Shown: positions 29,258 to 37,315, numbered from the stretch's first letter. The stretch is 64,000 bases of DNA from CAKZKT01 sp034434235 (GCA_034434235.1 DAOTZV010000192.1:5207-69206); one strand, 5' to 3'. Notes: generated by a model not told the origin, from the sequence alone. A program made the numbers and translations.

Positions 29258-30379
29258 ATGCCCATCACTCCCATCCGGCCGAAATGGCCCGGCACCATGA
29301 CCGACCGCGAGCGCTTCGTCCGCCAGATGCATTATGCGCCCGTGGACCGCTGCTTCAACATGGAATTCGGCTATTGGAACGAAAACTTCACTCAGTGGCC
29401 CCTCTTCTACGAGAACGGCATCACCAACAACGCCGAGGCCGACATCTTCTTCAACTTCGACCGCATCGTCACGGTCGGCGGCTGCATCTGGATGCATCCC
29501 ACCTTCGAGAACGTCGTCGTCGAGGAGCGCGAGACGACAAAGGTCATCATGAACGCGGACGGCCTGTTGGCCGAAGTGCCCAAGGACGGCCACGATACCA
29601 TCCCCCACTACCTCAAGTCGAGCATCCAGACGCCGGCCGACTGGCAGAGGGTGAAGGAAGAGCGCTTTCGCCGCGATGACCCCGCGCGCAAGGTGGACGT
29701 GCAACTGCTCAAGGAGCTCCACCCTTCCAGTCGCGACTATCCGCTTGGCGTCCACTGCGGCTCGATGATCGGCAAGATCCGCGATATGCTGACGTTCGAG
29801 GGATTGGCCTATGCCATCTACGACTACCCGGAGATGGTCGAGGACATGGTCGAGACGGCCTGCCTGCTCGTCGAGGACTTCCTGGATCAGGTGCTCGGCC
29901 ATATTGACTTCGACTTCGCGTCGGGGTGGGAGGATATCTGCTATAAGGGCGGCCCGATCGTCTCGGTGAAGTTCTTCAAGAACGTGGTGATGCCGCGCTA
30001 CAAGCGCATTCACGCCAAATTGAAGGCGGCCGGCATTGACCTGTGGTATACCGATTGCGACGGCGATGTGCGGCCGCTTTTGCCTTATTTCATGGAGGGC
30101 GGCATCAACTGCCTCTTCCCCTACGAGGTCAACAGTTGCGCGCACCCCGGCGAGCTGCTGAACAAATACGGGAAGGAGCTGCGCATCATGGGCGGCTTCG
30201 ACAAGTTGCAGCTCGGCGCCGGCCGTGCAGCCATCAAGGCCTACATGGAAACCCTGGTTCCGCTGGTCGAACGGGGCGGCTACATCCCCTTCTGCGACCA
30301 CCGTTGCCCGCCCAACGTGGACCCGGACGATTATCTGTACTATCTGGATCTCAAGGAACAGATGTTCGGGATGAAGTAG
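29258..30379 (+). CDS. Uroporphyrinogen decarboxylase (URO-D) fold protein
   Basis: 373 residues of the URO-D/MtaA/CmuA superfamily, seen in the C-terminal barrel YTDCDGDVRPLLPYFMEGGINCLFPYEVNS followed by GGFDKLQLG. The N-terminus MTDRERFVRQMHYAPVDR matches non-haem members. The usual HxCG site reads YTDCDG. Many such genes in heterotrophs act in methyl transfer or unknown sugar-linked pathways rather than haem synthesis. GGAG lies six bases before the ATG. The TAG stop merges with the first palindrome of a repeat array. Confidence 0.85.
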   Translation: MPITPIRPKWPGTMTDRERFVRQMHYAPVDRCFNMEFGYWNENFTQWPLFYENGITNNAEADIFFNFDRIVTVGGCIWMHPTFENVVVEERETTKVIMNADGLLAEVPKDGHDTIPHYLKSSIQTPADWQRVKEERFRRDDPARKVDVQLLKELHPSSRDYPLGVHCGSMIGKIRDMLTFEGLAYAIYDYPEMVEDMVETACLLVEDFLDQVLGHIDFDFASGWEDICYKGGPIVSVKFFKNVVMPRYKRIHAKLKAAGIDLWYTDCDGDVRPLLPYFMEGGINCLFPYEVNSCAHPGELLNKYGKELRIMGGFDKLQLGAGRAAIKAYMETLVPLVERGGYIPFCDHRCPPNVDPDDYLYYLDLKEQMFGMK

Positions 30380-30515
30380 GACCGAATTTATTCGGCCTTA
30401 TGCGATGGAGGAGGCCGAATGAATTCGGCCTTACATCATTATGTGATGGGTGGCCGAATGAATTCGGCCTTACATCTTACGTGATGGAGAAGGTCGAATG
30501 AATTCGGCCTTACAT
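30377..30515. repeat. Four-copy GGCCGAATGAATTCGGCC hairpin array
   Basis: Four palindromes (near 30380-30397, 30413-30430, 30452-30469, 30492-30509) at roughly 39-bp spacing, each followed by TTA(C)A. The first is preceded by GTAG, whose TAG is the stop codon of the URO-D gene. The same core recurs at 36054-36109. Confidence 0.93.
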
Positions 30516-30540
30516 AACGCAGAGTGACGAGGAGCAAGCC

Positions 30541-31821
30541 ATGTCCGCAGATACCACCATTGTTTCGGTCACCGCCCGCCAGGTCTATTCCGATCGCGGC
30601 CATCCGGGCGTTGAAGCGACGGTGAAGACCGCCAACGGCGCGCAGGGGGTTGCCATCTGCACCGCGGGCATCTCGGTCGGCACCCACGAGGTCGAGTTCG
30701 CCTACGACGGTGGCCCCAAATGGCGCGGCAAGGGCGTCATGCGCGCGGTCAATGCGGTGAACGAGATCATTGCGCCGGTGCTCAAGGGAATGGACGCCAC
30801 CCGGCAGCAGGCCATTGACCAGGCGATGCTCGACCTGGGCAAGCAGCGGGTGGGCGGCAACGCGACCGCGGCGGTCTCGGCTGCGGCGCTGAAGGCCGGC
30901 GCGGCTGCGCTCGGCATTCCGCTCTACCAGCACATCGGCGGCGTCAACGCCTGCACCCTGCCCGTGCCGGGGGTCATCTGTCTGGTGGGCAGCGATCGCT
31001 ATGGCGGCGGCGCGCGCTCGGGCGGCAAGCCGAGCTACGCGTTCATGTGCTACGGCTTCGATACCTTCTCCGAAGCTTCCTACGCCGGCTGGGACATCTC
31101 GGTCGAGTGGTCCGATGTGTTGAACAAGAAGCTCGGCGTGCCCAAGCATTCGGTCACCCACGCGCCGGGCGTGCCGCGCGGCTACGTCAAGGACGATCGC
31201 GAGATCTGGGACCTGATGGTGCAGACGATCAACAAGCTCGGCTACGAGGGGAAGATCGGCATCCAGGTGGATGTGGCGTCGGAGACCTACTGGGAGGAAG
31301 CCGAGGGACGCTACATCGGCCTCTTCTCGGAGACGCCGAAGACGAAGGACGATCTGTTCAAGATCTACCACATGATGGCGCGGGACTATCCCTTTGTCAT
31401 CATCGAAGATCCGTTCGACGAGGACGATTACGAGAGCCACGCCATCCTGACGCGCGAGCTGGACATCCAGATCGTGGGCGATGATCTGTTCACCACCGAT
31501 CCAGCGCGCGTACAGAAGGGGATCGACGCGGGCGCGGCCAACTGCGTGCTGCTCAAGGTCAACCAGATCGGCACCATCTCCGAGGCGCTCGACATGATCC
31601 AGCTCGCTTATCGCCACGGCTACGGCGTGATGCCGTGCTCCAGCCGGGGCGAGGGCGCGGACATCGCGGACTACTGCGTGGGGATCAACGCCGGCACGGT
31701 GCGCGAGAGCGCCACCGGCCCGGCCGGCAACCGCTTCCTGCAGATCGAGGCCGAGCTGGGCAAGCGCGCCAAATTCCTGGGCAAGCGCGGGTTGAAGGGC
31801 CGGCGGTTCCAGGGAGGATGA
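30541..31821 (+). CDS. Divergent enolase paralogue
   Basis: 426 residues, enolase length. Metal-ligand strands are kept: IQVDVASE, IIEDPFDEDD and IVGDDLFTTD. So is the catalytic-Lys strand, VLLKVNQIGTISEAL. Two active-site loops differ from 2-phosphoglycerate enolases. The SHRSGETED segment reads PCSSRGEGADIAD, losing the His and one phosphate-binding Ser. The usual GGxHAxN loop reads CLVGSDRYGGGA. It therefore probably dehydrates another acid, perhaps a sugar acid, rather than serving glycolysis. It follows the URO-D gene and repeat array. The start is the ATG at 30541 with GAGGAG upstream. Confidence 0.85.
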   Translation: MSADTTIVSVTARQVYSDRGHPGVEATVKTANGAQGVAICTAGISVGTHEVEFAYDGGPKWRGKGVMRAVNAVNEIIAPVLKGMDATRQQAIDQAMLDLGKQRVGGNATAAVSAAALKAGAAALGIPLYQHIGGVNACTLPVPGVICLVGSDRYGGGARSGGKPSYAFMCYGFDTFSEASYAGWDISVEWSDVLNKKLGVPKHSVTHAPGVPRGYVKDDREIWDLMVQTINKLGYEGKIGIQVDVASETYWEEAEGRYIGLFSETPKTKDDLFKIYHMMARDYPFVIIEDPFDEDDYESHAILTRELDIQIVGDDLFTTDPARVQKGIDAGAANCVLLKVNQIGTISEALDMIQLAYRHGYGVMPCSSRGEGADIADYCVGINAGTVRESATGPAGNRFLQIEAELGKRAKFLGKRGLKGRRFQGG

Positions 31822-31858
31822 GGTTAAGGCCAAGGCTGCTGAAGCTTGCGTTACAATG

Positions 31859-31885
31859 AGCGGGACGCGCCATGCGCGTCCCGCT
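31859..31885. terminator. Stable hairpin between convergent genes
   Basis: Perfect 12-bp arms (AGCGGGACGCGC, 31859-31870; GCGCGTCCCGCT, 31874-31885) with a CAT loop, between the enolase-like gene and barstar. There is no T run, so termination would be weak or factor-assisted. It may equally be one of the window's palindromic repeats. Confidence 0.6.
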
Positions 31886-31898
31886 ATGTCGTGCATCT

Positions 31899-32342
31899 CT
31901 ACAGACGGGAGACGAGGGCCGCCGCACGGCCGGCGCGGCGCAGCAGGACGACCAGCGGCGGAGGCGCGTCGCGGCGATAGGCCACGGCCGCGCGCAGCAC
32001 GTCGAGCGCCACCGCGAAGTCGGCCGGCGCGGCGGCCGCGAAGATCCCCGCATCCTCGTACAAAACCAGGTGGCCGGCCGCGGCCGGCGCCCACGAGAGA
32101 TCGCGCAGGCAGTCGGCCAGGGCGTCCCAGTTCCGGCCGAAATAGGCCGGAAATGCCAGCGCCCGGCTGCAGGCCTCCAGGAAGGCCGCCTTCGAGCGGA
32201 TCTGGCGGCCCTCCAGTCGGGCGAAGCGCCAGCCGCAGCGATCGGCGCGCGCCGCGATCTCGTTCGCGAGGATCGGCTGCGTCAGACGGTAGACGTCCGG
32301 CGCGATGCGGCCGGCCAGCAGATCGTCCAATCTGTCCTTCAT
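31899..32342 (-). CDS. Barstar-family RNase inhibitor
   Basis: 147 residues. FPAYFGRNWDALADCLRDL is the barstar signature, with the Asp that plugs the RNase active site, followed by a C-terminal strand/helix LVVLLRRA. It is slightly longer than canonical barstar (~90 aa) because of an N-terminal helical extension (residues 1-40). The ATG at 32340-32342 overlaps the RNase stop (ATGA), so toxin and inhibitor are coupled. It should protect the cell from the RNase encoded directly upstream. Confidence 0.92.
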   Translation of the reverse strand: MKDRLDDLLAGRIAPDVYRLTQPILANEIAARADRCGWRFARLEGRQIRSKAAFLEACSRALAFPAYFGRNWDALADCLRDLSWAPAAAGHLVLYEDAGIFAAAAPADFAVALDVLRAAVAYRRDAPPPLVVLLRRAGRAAALVSRL

Positions 32343-32953
32343 GGGATCACCCGCCGAAAGCTGTTGTAGTGGTCATCGGTGTAATACAGTTCGCCCTGGT
32401 TGCCCCGCACTAACCGCCGCGCCCCGCGATCGGCCGAGCCGGGCGTGACCACCGTGTATTCCCGGTAGTAGCCGGCCGGCTTGCGCGGCAGGCGTCCCTC
32501 GCGATTCTCGAACACCACCCCATCCTGGCGATAGGGAAACGGCCCGCCGGCCGCGATCAGGCGGAGCGTGTCGTGCGCCTCGGCCGGCAACTGATCCAGC
32601 CGGATCGTTCGCATCGGGTCGCCGGGCAACGGCGTGGCGATGAGCAGGCCGCCGGGGGCTGGGGATGGGGGGGTGGGGGCTGGGGGCTGGGGGCTGGGGG
32701 CAAGATGAGGCGTCGGTGTGAACGAGGTCGGCCGCGTCGCCGCGGGGGAGGCCGGGTGCGTCGGCGCGGGGGAAGCCGGGCGTGTCGGCGCGGGGGAGGC
32801 CGGACGCGTTGGCGCGGGGGAGGCCGGGTGCGTCGGCGCGGGGGAGGCCGGGCGCGTCAGCGCAAACACTGCCAGGCCGACGGCTACGATCAGGAGCGCC
32901 AGGACGGCAAGGGTGCGCAGGTTGCGCTGCATCGGTGATCGTCGTTGCGCCAT
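32339..32953 (-). CDS. Barnase-like ribonuclease with membrane anchor and repeat linker
   Basis: 204 residues. Residues ~10-30 (TLAVLALLIVAVGLAVFAL) form a signal anchor. Residues ~33-90 are PASPAPT-type repeats. The C-terminal ~85 residues are a microbial guanyl-specific RNase domain: VVFENREGRLPRKPAGYYREYTV and DRGARRLVRGNQGELYYTDDHYNSFRRV, with the catalytic Glu/Arg/His set of barnase. The start ATG overlaps the sulfatase TGA (TGATG). Part of the linker is encoded by the C-rich repeat described at 32653-32701. The pairing with barstar suggests an exported RNase used against competitors or for scavenging RNA. Confidence 0.9.
   Translation of the reverse strand: MAQRRSPMQRNLRTLAVLALLIVAVGLAVFALTRPASPAPTHPASPAPTRPASPAPTRPASPAPTHPASPAATRPTSFTPTPHLAPSPQPPAPTPPSPAPGGLLIATPLPGDPMRTIRLDQLPAEAHDTLRLIAAGGPFPYRQDGVVFENREGRLPRKPAGYYREYTVVTPGSADRGARRLVRGNQGELYYTDDHYNSFRRVIP
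32653..32701. repeat. C/G-rich short repeat inside the RNase linker
   Basis: Seven or so copies of a G-rich GGGGGCT word, the reverse complement of the C-rich words at 8503-8546 and 27379-27428, here read as the Pro-rich stretch SPQPPAPTPPSPAP. It is followed (32735-32875) by about six 24-bp units encoding the PASPAPTR/H repeats. Confidence 0.8.
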
Positions 32954-34380
32954 CAGACTTTGGCTCCTTCCGCCAGTTGCCGCCGCGTCCAGCCGTTCAG
33001 GATCGGATCGCGCGTCTCCTCCAGCCACGCGAGCATGCGCCGGCGCAAGCGGGCCAGCTCGGCCGCGGCGGCCGGGTCGGTCGCCCGGTTGACGATCTCG
33101 ACCGGATCGGTCGCCAGGTCATAAAGTTCGTCTTCGGCGGTCAGGTTCCAGACGTACTTCCAGCGCCGATCGCGCACCATCCGCTGGCTGTAGAGGCCGA
33201 ACTGATTGCCGAAGTAGGTGCAGAAGATGTCTTCCCGGCCATTGGCCTCTTCCCCGCGGGCCGGCGGCAACAGGCTCTTGCCGACGAAGGTGGCCGGCGG
33301 GGGCGCGCCGGCCGCATCGCAAAAAGTGGCCGCCAGATCAATGCCCGCCGAGACGAACGCGTCGCAGGTCCGGCCCGCGGGGAGGCCGGCCGGCCAGCGC
33401 ATGATCAGCGGGACGCGCGCCACGTCGTCGTACATGACGTAGTGCTTGTCGGCCATGCCATGCGCGCCGCACAGGTCGCCGTGATCGGCCGTGTAGATCA
33501 CCAGCGTGTTCTCCGCCAGTCCCAACGCGTCCAGCGCGGCCAGGATGCGGCCGATCTGAGCATCAATCAGCGAGATCTCGCCCAGGTAGCGCGCCGCGAT
33601 CGGCGCCCATTGCTCCCACGTCCACCCCTCGATGCCCCAGCTCCGCAATTGCTGGCGCTGGATGTACGGCTTGCCGATCAGCGGATCGCCGAAGCTGGGC
33701 CAGGGCGGGACGGCGGCCGGATCGTACATGGAGGCATACGGCTCGGGCACGATGTTCGGCAGGTGCGGCTCGTCGGTGTCCCAGCGGAGGAAGAAGGGCC
33801 GATCCCCTTGGGCCGCCCGCTCCAGGAGGCGGATCAGCTCGCTCGCGCCCCATCCCAGCCGCGATTGCTCCGGCGTGATGGCCCCATCCGGTTCGCCCCA
33901 ATAGCCGTTCGTGCGCGGGACCGGCGGCAAGCCCTGCGCCTGCCGCCACGCGCGATAAGCGCTGTTCGGCACGTAGTCGTGGAAGCCGAATTGCGTGGGG
34001 TCGCGCTCCTGATCCACCTGCCACTTGCCCACGTACCCCAAATAGTAGGGGCGGAAGCCTTCCGCCCCAGGGCGGAGGCCCTCCGCCCCTGCGCGGCCGG
34101 CCAACACTTCGCTCCACATCGGCAGGCCGGGGCGCAGCGCGGCGGTCGGCTCCAGGTTTTCGTTGCAGATCACGCCGTGCCGCGTGGGCCACACGCCGGT
34201 CATCAGCGAGGCGCGCGCCGGCCGGCACACCGGGCTGGCGCAGAACGCATGGCTGAACGTCACGCCCTCGCGGATCAGGCGATCCAGGTTGGGCGTGCGG
34301 ATCAGCGGGTGGCCGTGGCCGGCGATGCAGTCGTAGCGGTGTTGATCGGCCTGGATGAACAGGATGTTCGGTGCGGGCAT
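32953..34380 (-). CDS. Sulfatase family protein
   Basis: 475 residues. APNILFIQADQHRYD supplies the N-terminal metal Asp. SPVCRPARASLMTG is the C-x-P-x-R motif whose Cys becomes formylglycine. YTADHGDLCGAHG supplies further metal ligands. It would remove sulfate esters from a sugar or sulfated polysaccharide. No signal peptide is apparent with the ATG at 34378-34380, although the start lacks a clear ribosome site. Residues ~100-117 (AGAEGLRPGAEGFRPYYL) are encoded by two palindromes inserted in frame between the conserved SEVLAG and GYVGKW segments. A separate anaerobic- or FGE-type maturation enzyme is not in the window. Confidence 0.9.
   Translation of the reverse strand: MPAPNILFIQADQHRYDCIAGHGHPLIRTPNLDRLIREGVTFSHAFCASPVCRPARASLMTGVWPTRHGVICNENLEPTAALRPGLPMWSEVLAGRAGAEGLRPGAEGFRPYYLGYVGKWQVDQERDPTQFGFHDYVPNSAYRAWRQAQGLPPVPRTNGYWGEPDGAITPEQSRLGWGASELIRLLERAAQGDRPFFLRWDTDEPHLPNIVPEPYASMYDPAAVPPWPSFGDPLIGKPYIQRQQLRSWGIEGWTWEQWAPIAARYLGEISLIDAQIGRILAALDALGLAENTLVIYTADHGDLCGAHGMADKHYVMYDDVARVPLIMRWPAGLPAGRTCDAFVSAGIDLAATFCDAAGAPPPATFVGKSLLPPARGEEANGREDIFCTYFGNQFGLYSQRMVRDRRWKYVWNLTAEDELYDLATDPVEIVNRATDPAAAAELARLRRRMLAWLEETRDPILNGWTRRQLAEGAKV
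34045..34090. repeat. GTAG-footed hairpin pair inside the sulfatase gene
   Basis: GTAG (34045-34048) runs into a palindrome with arms GGGGCGGAAG and CTTCCGCCCC (34048-34068). After one A, a second palindrome follows with arms GGGCGGAGG and CCTCCGCCC (34070-34088). The layout of a GTAG foot and paired hairpins matches REP-type elements. Confidence 0.9.
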
Positions 34381-34421
34381 GTTGGACGTTGGCGATCTCC
34401 CTTGGCAAGTTCGGCGTGCGC

Positions 34422-36035
34422 CTACGGCCGTTCCAGGACGAGCACCCAATCCTGGAACACCGGCGGCTTGGGCACGACGTAGTCGGCGCCGCCGACGACC
34501 TCGCCCAGGGCGTGTTCGGCGCCGTTCGTGGGGTCGAAGTAGAATGCCCGGTAGCGCGCGTCCGATTCCAGCCCTTTGACGGCCATCTGGCCGCGCCAGG
34601 CGATCCACGACGCCTCGGCCGGGATGTAGATGATGCGCACCCGGCCGGGGATGCCGGCCGCGTAGGGCAACATGCGATTCCCGGCGGTTTGATGCGGCTC
34701 GATCCACTCGTGATGCGTCTCGAACTGCGCCCACGGGTAGCGTTCGAGCAGCCGCTTCGCCAGGCCGAGCTGGGCCGAGCCGGGGAGCACCGCGGCCTCG
34801 TCCCACGGCCGGTTGCCCCAAGAGGAGCCGTGCGGCGAAGGGCCGAAAGGCATCTCCCTTGTGTTCACCTGCCAGATGCCGTTGGCGCCGTAGGTGTGGC
34901 CCATCGCGCCGGAAAGCATGGCCGTCCAGAAGAGGAAGCGTTGCATTTCCTCCCGGCTCGATTCCATGATCCCTTCGTAGTTGGCCTCGCCGATCAGCAC
35001 GGGCATGGTCGGCGCCGCGGCGAGCGACTCTTCGAGGAACTGCACCGAGTTGGCCAGGGTCGGATAGCCGCTGTGGCCGGTCTGGAGCATCTCGAAGTCG
35101 AGCACGCCGGGATCGTCCACCTGCTGGCGGCCGTAGCGGGTCGGGTGGATGGTGATCGGGTGCTTGTTGGGGTCGAGCGCGCGGATGTAGCGGATGAGGT
35201 CGGACCATTGCGCCTGGCGGCCGCGCTTCCAGGCGTCGCTGTCGCGCTGAGGATCCTTCAGCAGGTAGTAGTTCATCATCGCCTCGCCGGCCGCGCACCA
35301 GACGACCGGATAGGCGCTGTAGCGGGCGATCAGGTAGCGCCAGTGCTTCTTCAGCACTTCCGGTCCGGCGATGTCCATGAAGTAGCCCCACTCGCCCACG
35401 ATGCACGGCACGATGCCCGCGCGCACCAGATGGGCGATGCGCAGGTCGGCCATGTCGAAGTAGGCGGGGTTGACGGCGGAGAAATCCCTGGCCCACGGGA
35501 AGCCGGCCTCGTTTGCGCCGCGCTCATCGTACCAGTCCATGTCGGGATAGAGCCCGGCCACGATCTGGACGACGGTGAAGCCCTTGGCCACCCGGTCGGC
35601 CGCGAGCGCCTGGAAATCGGCGGGCCAGCTCAGCCGTTTGGTGAGGCCCATCCACCAGGTGTCGGCGAGCCAGAAGAAGGGCGTGCCGTCGGCATGTTCC
35701 AGGTGGCGGCGATCGGCGGCCACGCGCAGGAAGCCGCGGCGCAGCAGCGGATTGAGGCCGTCGTAGCGCGCGACCAGGATCGTGCCGGTGCGGTCGTGGA
35801 GGTCGGCGTTGCCGGTGTCCGAGCAGACGGTGCGGAAGGTGTAGCGGCCGATCTGCCGCGGGGCAAAGCGCACGCGCCACGTCTGATCGCCGGCCCAAAA
35901 CGCGGGGACGACGACCTCCTGGCCGTCCCCATCGCTGATGAGGACGTTCAGCTCGACGTCGTTGAAGGGATCCAGGTAGGTCTTGCCGGAGGTGTAACTC
36001 CATTCGATGAGACAATTGCGTCGAGTGTAGAACAT
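34422..36035 (-). CDS. Apiosidase-like glycoside hydrolase (DUF4038 type)
   Basis: 537 residues. The N-terminal ~100 form a DUF5060-like beta domain (VELNVLISDGDGQEVVVPAFW). The TIM barrel has GTPFFWLADTWWMG, GFTVVQIVAGLYPD, WCAAGEAM (acid Glu) and VLIGEANYEG (nucleophile Glu region). A C-terminal beta sandwich follows (YIPAEASWIAWRGQ). Relatives (GH140 and nearby) release apiose or other rare plant-wall sugars; the substrate here is not proven. GAGGAGG lies four bases before the ATG. It lies directly downstream of lacI and upstream of the sulfatase. Confidence 0.85.
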   Translation of the reverse strand: MFYTRRNCLIEWSYTSGKTYLDPFNDVELNVLISDGDGQEVVVPAFWAGDQTWRVRFAPRQIGRYTFRTVCSDTGNADLHDRTGTILVARYDGLNPLLRRGFLRVAADRRHLEHADGTPFFWLADTWWMGLTKRLSWPADFQALAADRVAKGFTVVQIVAGLYPDMDWYDERGANEAGFPWARDFSAVNPAYFDMADLRIAHLVRAGIVPCIVGEWGYFMDIAGPEVLKKHWRYLIARYSAYPVVWCAAGEAMMNYYLLKDPQRDSDAWKRGRQAQWSDLIRYIRALDPNKHPITIHPTRYGRQQVDDPGVLDFEMLQTGHSGYPTLANSVQFLEESLAAAPTMPVLIGEANYEGIMESSREEMQRFLFWTAMLSGAMGHTYGANGIWQVNTREMPFGPSPHGSSWGNRPWDEAAVLPGSAQLGLAKRLLERYPWAQFETHHEWIEPHQTAGNRMLPYAAGIPGRVRIIYIPAEASWIAWRGQMAVKGLESDARYRAFYFDPTNGAEHALGEVVGGADYVVPKPPVFQDWVLVLERP

Positions 36036-36053
36036 CGGGCCTCCTCAGATTGC

Positions 36054-36109
36054 AGGGCCGAATTTATTCGGCCCTGCCCGTTGCGGGGCCGAATGAATTC
36101 GGCCCTACG
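36054..36109. repeat. Two GGCCGAAT...ATTCGGCC hairpins overlapping the lacI 3' end
   Basis: Palindromes at about 36055-36074 and 36086-36105; the second is followed by CTAC, i.e. GTAG on the minus strand. The lacI stop codon (36064-36066) lies inside the first palindrome. Confidence 0.92.
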
Positions 36110-37119
36110 CCCGTCGAGCTCCTGATCACCAGCTCGGTCGGGATGGCGACGCGTTGCGGCGGCCGGTCGGGGTCGGCCAGGCGGGCGAAGAGCAGCGCGG
36201 CGGCCTGGCGGCCGATCTCTTCGCCGTGGGCGCGCACGGTGGTGAGGGGCGGCGTCAGGTGCTCGGCGAAGTCCATGTCGTCGAAGCCGGCCACCGAGAG
36301 GTCGGCCGGCACGGCAAGCCCCCGCTCGTAGGCGGCCTGGAGCGCGCCCATGGCCATCAGGTCGTTGACGCCCAGGATGGCCGTGGGCCGGGGCGAGAGG
36401 TCGAGCAGGCGCCGGGCCGCGCACGCGCCGTCGTCGGGATCGGGGCCGCACTGGGCGATGAGCGCCTTTTCGTAGGGCAGGCCGGCCGCCCGCAGCGCGC
36501 GGCGATACGCGAAGAGGCGATCGGCGCCCAGGCCGGCGCGCGCCACGCCGTGGATGAACCCGATGCGGGTATGGCCCAGCTTCATCAGGTGGTCCATCAG
36601 CTCGCAGGTGCCCGGGCCGTAGTCTTGCGTGACCAGGTCCTTGCCCGGCAGTTCGTGGCCGAAGGTCACGATCGGGCTTCCCTGGAGGCGCAGCGCGTCC
36701 AGCTCATCGGCCAGGCGGCCCGGGTAGGTGAGGATCAGGATCAGGCCGTCGAAGCGCTGCTCGGCCAGGGCGCGCAGCGAGCGGCGCTCGCGTTCGGCCT
36801 CCTGGCCCGAGATGCTGAGGACGAGCTGGCAGCCGTGCTCGCGCGCCACCGCCTCGACCCCGCGCACGATGGCCCACCAATGGGGGTTGCGGCCGTCCGG
36901 GATGAGGAGGGCGATCGTGTCGGTGCGGCCCGAACGCAGACTGCGCGCGGCCGCGTGGGGCTGATAGCCCAACTGCGCGATGGCGGCCAGCACGCGGCGC
37001 CGCGTCTCCTCGGTGATCTGGACGCTGCCGCCGGTATGGCCGGTGACCACGTTGGAAACCGTGGCGCGGGACACGCCCGCCAGGCGGGCCACATCGCTCT
37101 GCGTAACGCGTTTCGCCAC
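36064..37119 (-). CDS. LacI family transcriptional regulator (left regulon)
   Basis: 351 residues. The N-terminal helix-turn-helix VTQSDVARLAGVSRATVSNV and hinge HAAARSLRSGRTDT are followed by a periplasmic-binding-type sensor domain ending FDDMDFAEHLTPPLTTV. It starts at a GTG (37117-37119) with AGGAG five bases upstream. The last ~14 residues (GVGPNSFGPATGRAE) come from the GGCCGAAT hairpin; a normal LacI would end near IRSSTG. It should bind the two 20-bp palindromes in the divergent promoter region, repressing itself, the glycosidase/sulfatase genes and the rightward operon. Confidence 0.93.
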   Translation of the reverse strand: MAKRVTQSDVARLAGVSRATVSNVVTGHTGGSVQITEETRRRVLAAIAQLGYQPHAAARSLRSGRTDTIALLIPDGRNPHWWAIVRGVEAVAREHGCQLVLSISGQEAERERRSLRALAEQRFDGLILILTYPGRLADELDALRLQGSPIVTFGHELPGKDLVTQDYGPGTCELMDHLMKLGHTRIGFIHGVARAGLGADRLFAYRRALRAAGLPYEKALIAQCGPDPDDGACAARRLLDLSPRPTAILGVNDLMAMGALQAAYERGLAVPADLSVAGFDDMDFAEHLTPPLTTVRAHGEEIGRQAAALLFARLADPDRPPQRVAIPTELVIRSSTGVGPNSFGPATGRAE

Positions 37120-37143
37120 CGGAGCTCCTGGGAATTAGGGTAA

Positions 37144-37163
37144 CACGTACAGGCTTACACGTG
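37144..37163. promoter_or_regulatory. LacI-type operator, left copy
   Basis: CACGTACAGGCTTACACGTG, a near-palindrome. Read on the minus strand it differs from the right copy (37272-37291) at only two positions. It lies just after the -10 box of the lacI promoter. Confidence 0.82.
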
Positions 37164-37172
37164 TCATGGGCG

Positions 37173-37201
37173 ATTATCGCCCAAACGAGGGCGTTTGTCA
37201 A
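37173..37201 (-). promoter_or_regulatory. Sigma70 promoter of lacI
   Basis: Minus strand TTGACA (37196-37201), a 17-bp spacer and GATAAT (37173-37178). The start point would fall next to the left operator. Confidence 0.8.
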
Positions 37202-37233
37202 AAGACCCCGCCCGGCAATTCTCGTCTCGCGGG

Positions 37234-37262
37234 TTGACAGGCGCTGGCCTTCCCGCTATAAT
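37234..37262 (+). promoter_or_regulatory. Consensus sigma70 promoter of the rightward operon
   Basis: TTGACA (37234-37239), a 17-bp spacer and TATAAT (37257-37262): a perfect consensus at both boxes. Such strong promoters usually need tight repression, here by the operator at +3 to +22. Confidence 0.88.
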
Positions 37263-37271
37263 ATGCCTTGA

Positions 37272-37291
37272 CACGTGTAAGCTTGCACGTG
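37272..37291. promoter_or_regulatory. LacI-type operator, right copy
   Basis: CACGTGTAAGCTTGCACGTG, an almost perfect palindrome centred on AAGCTT, ten bp after the -10 box of the rightward promoter. Confidence 0.85.
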
Positions 37292-37315
37292 CCAAACCCC
37301 GCGAAAGGTGTGAAC

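Noticed and set aside
30541..31821. Housekeeping enolase (eno)
   Set aside because: Key active-site loop residues are changed, so glycolytic enolase activity is doubtful and no symbol was given.
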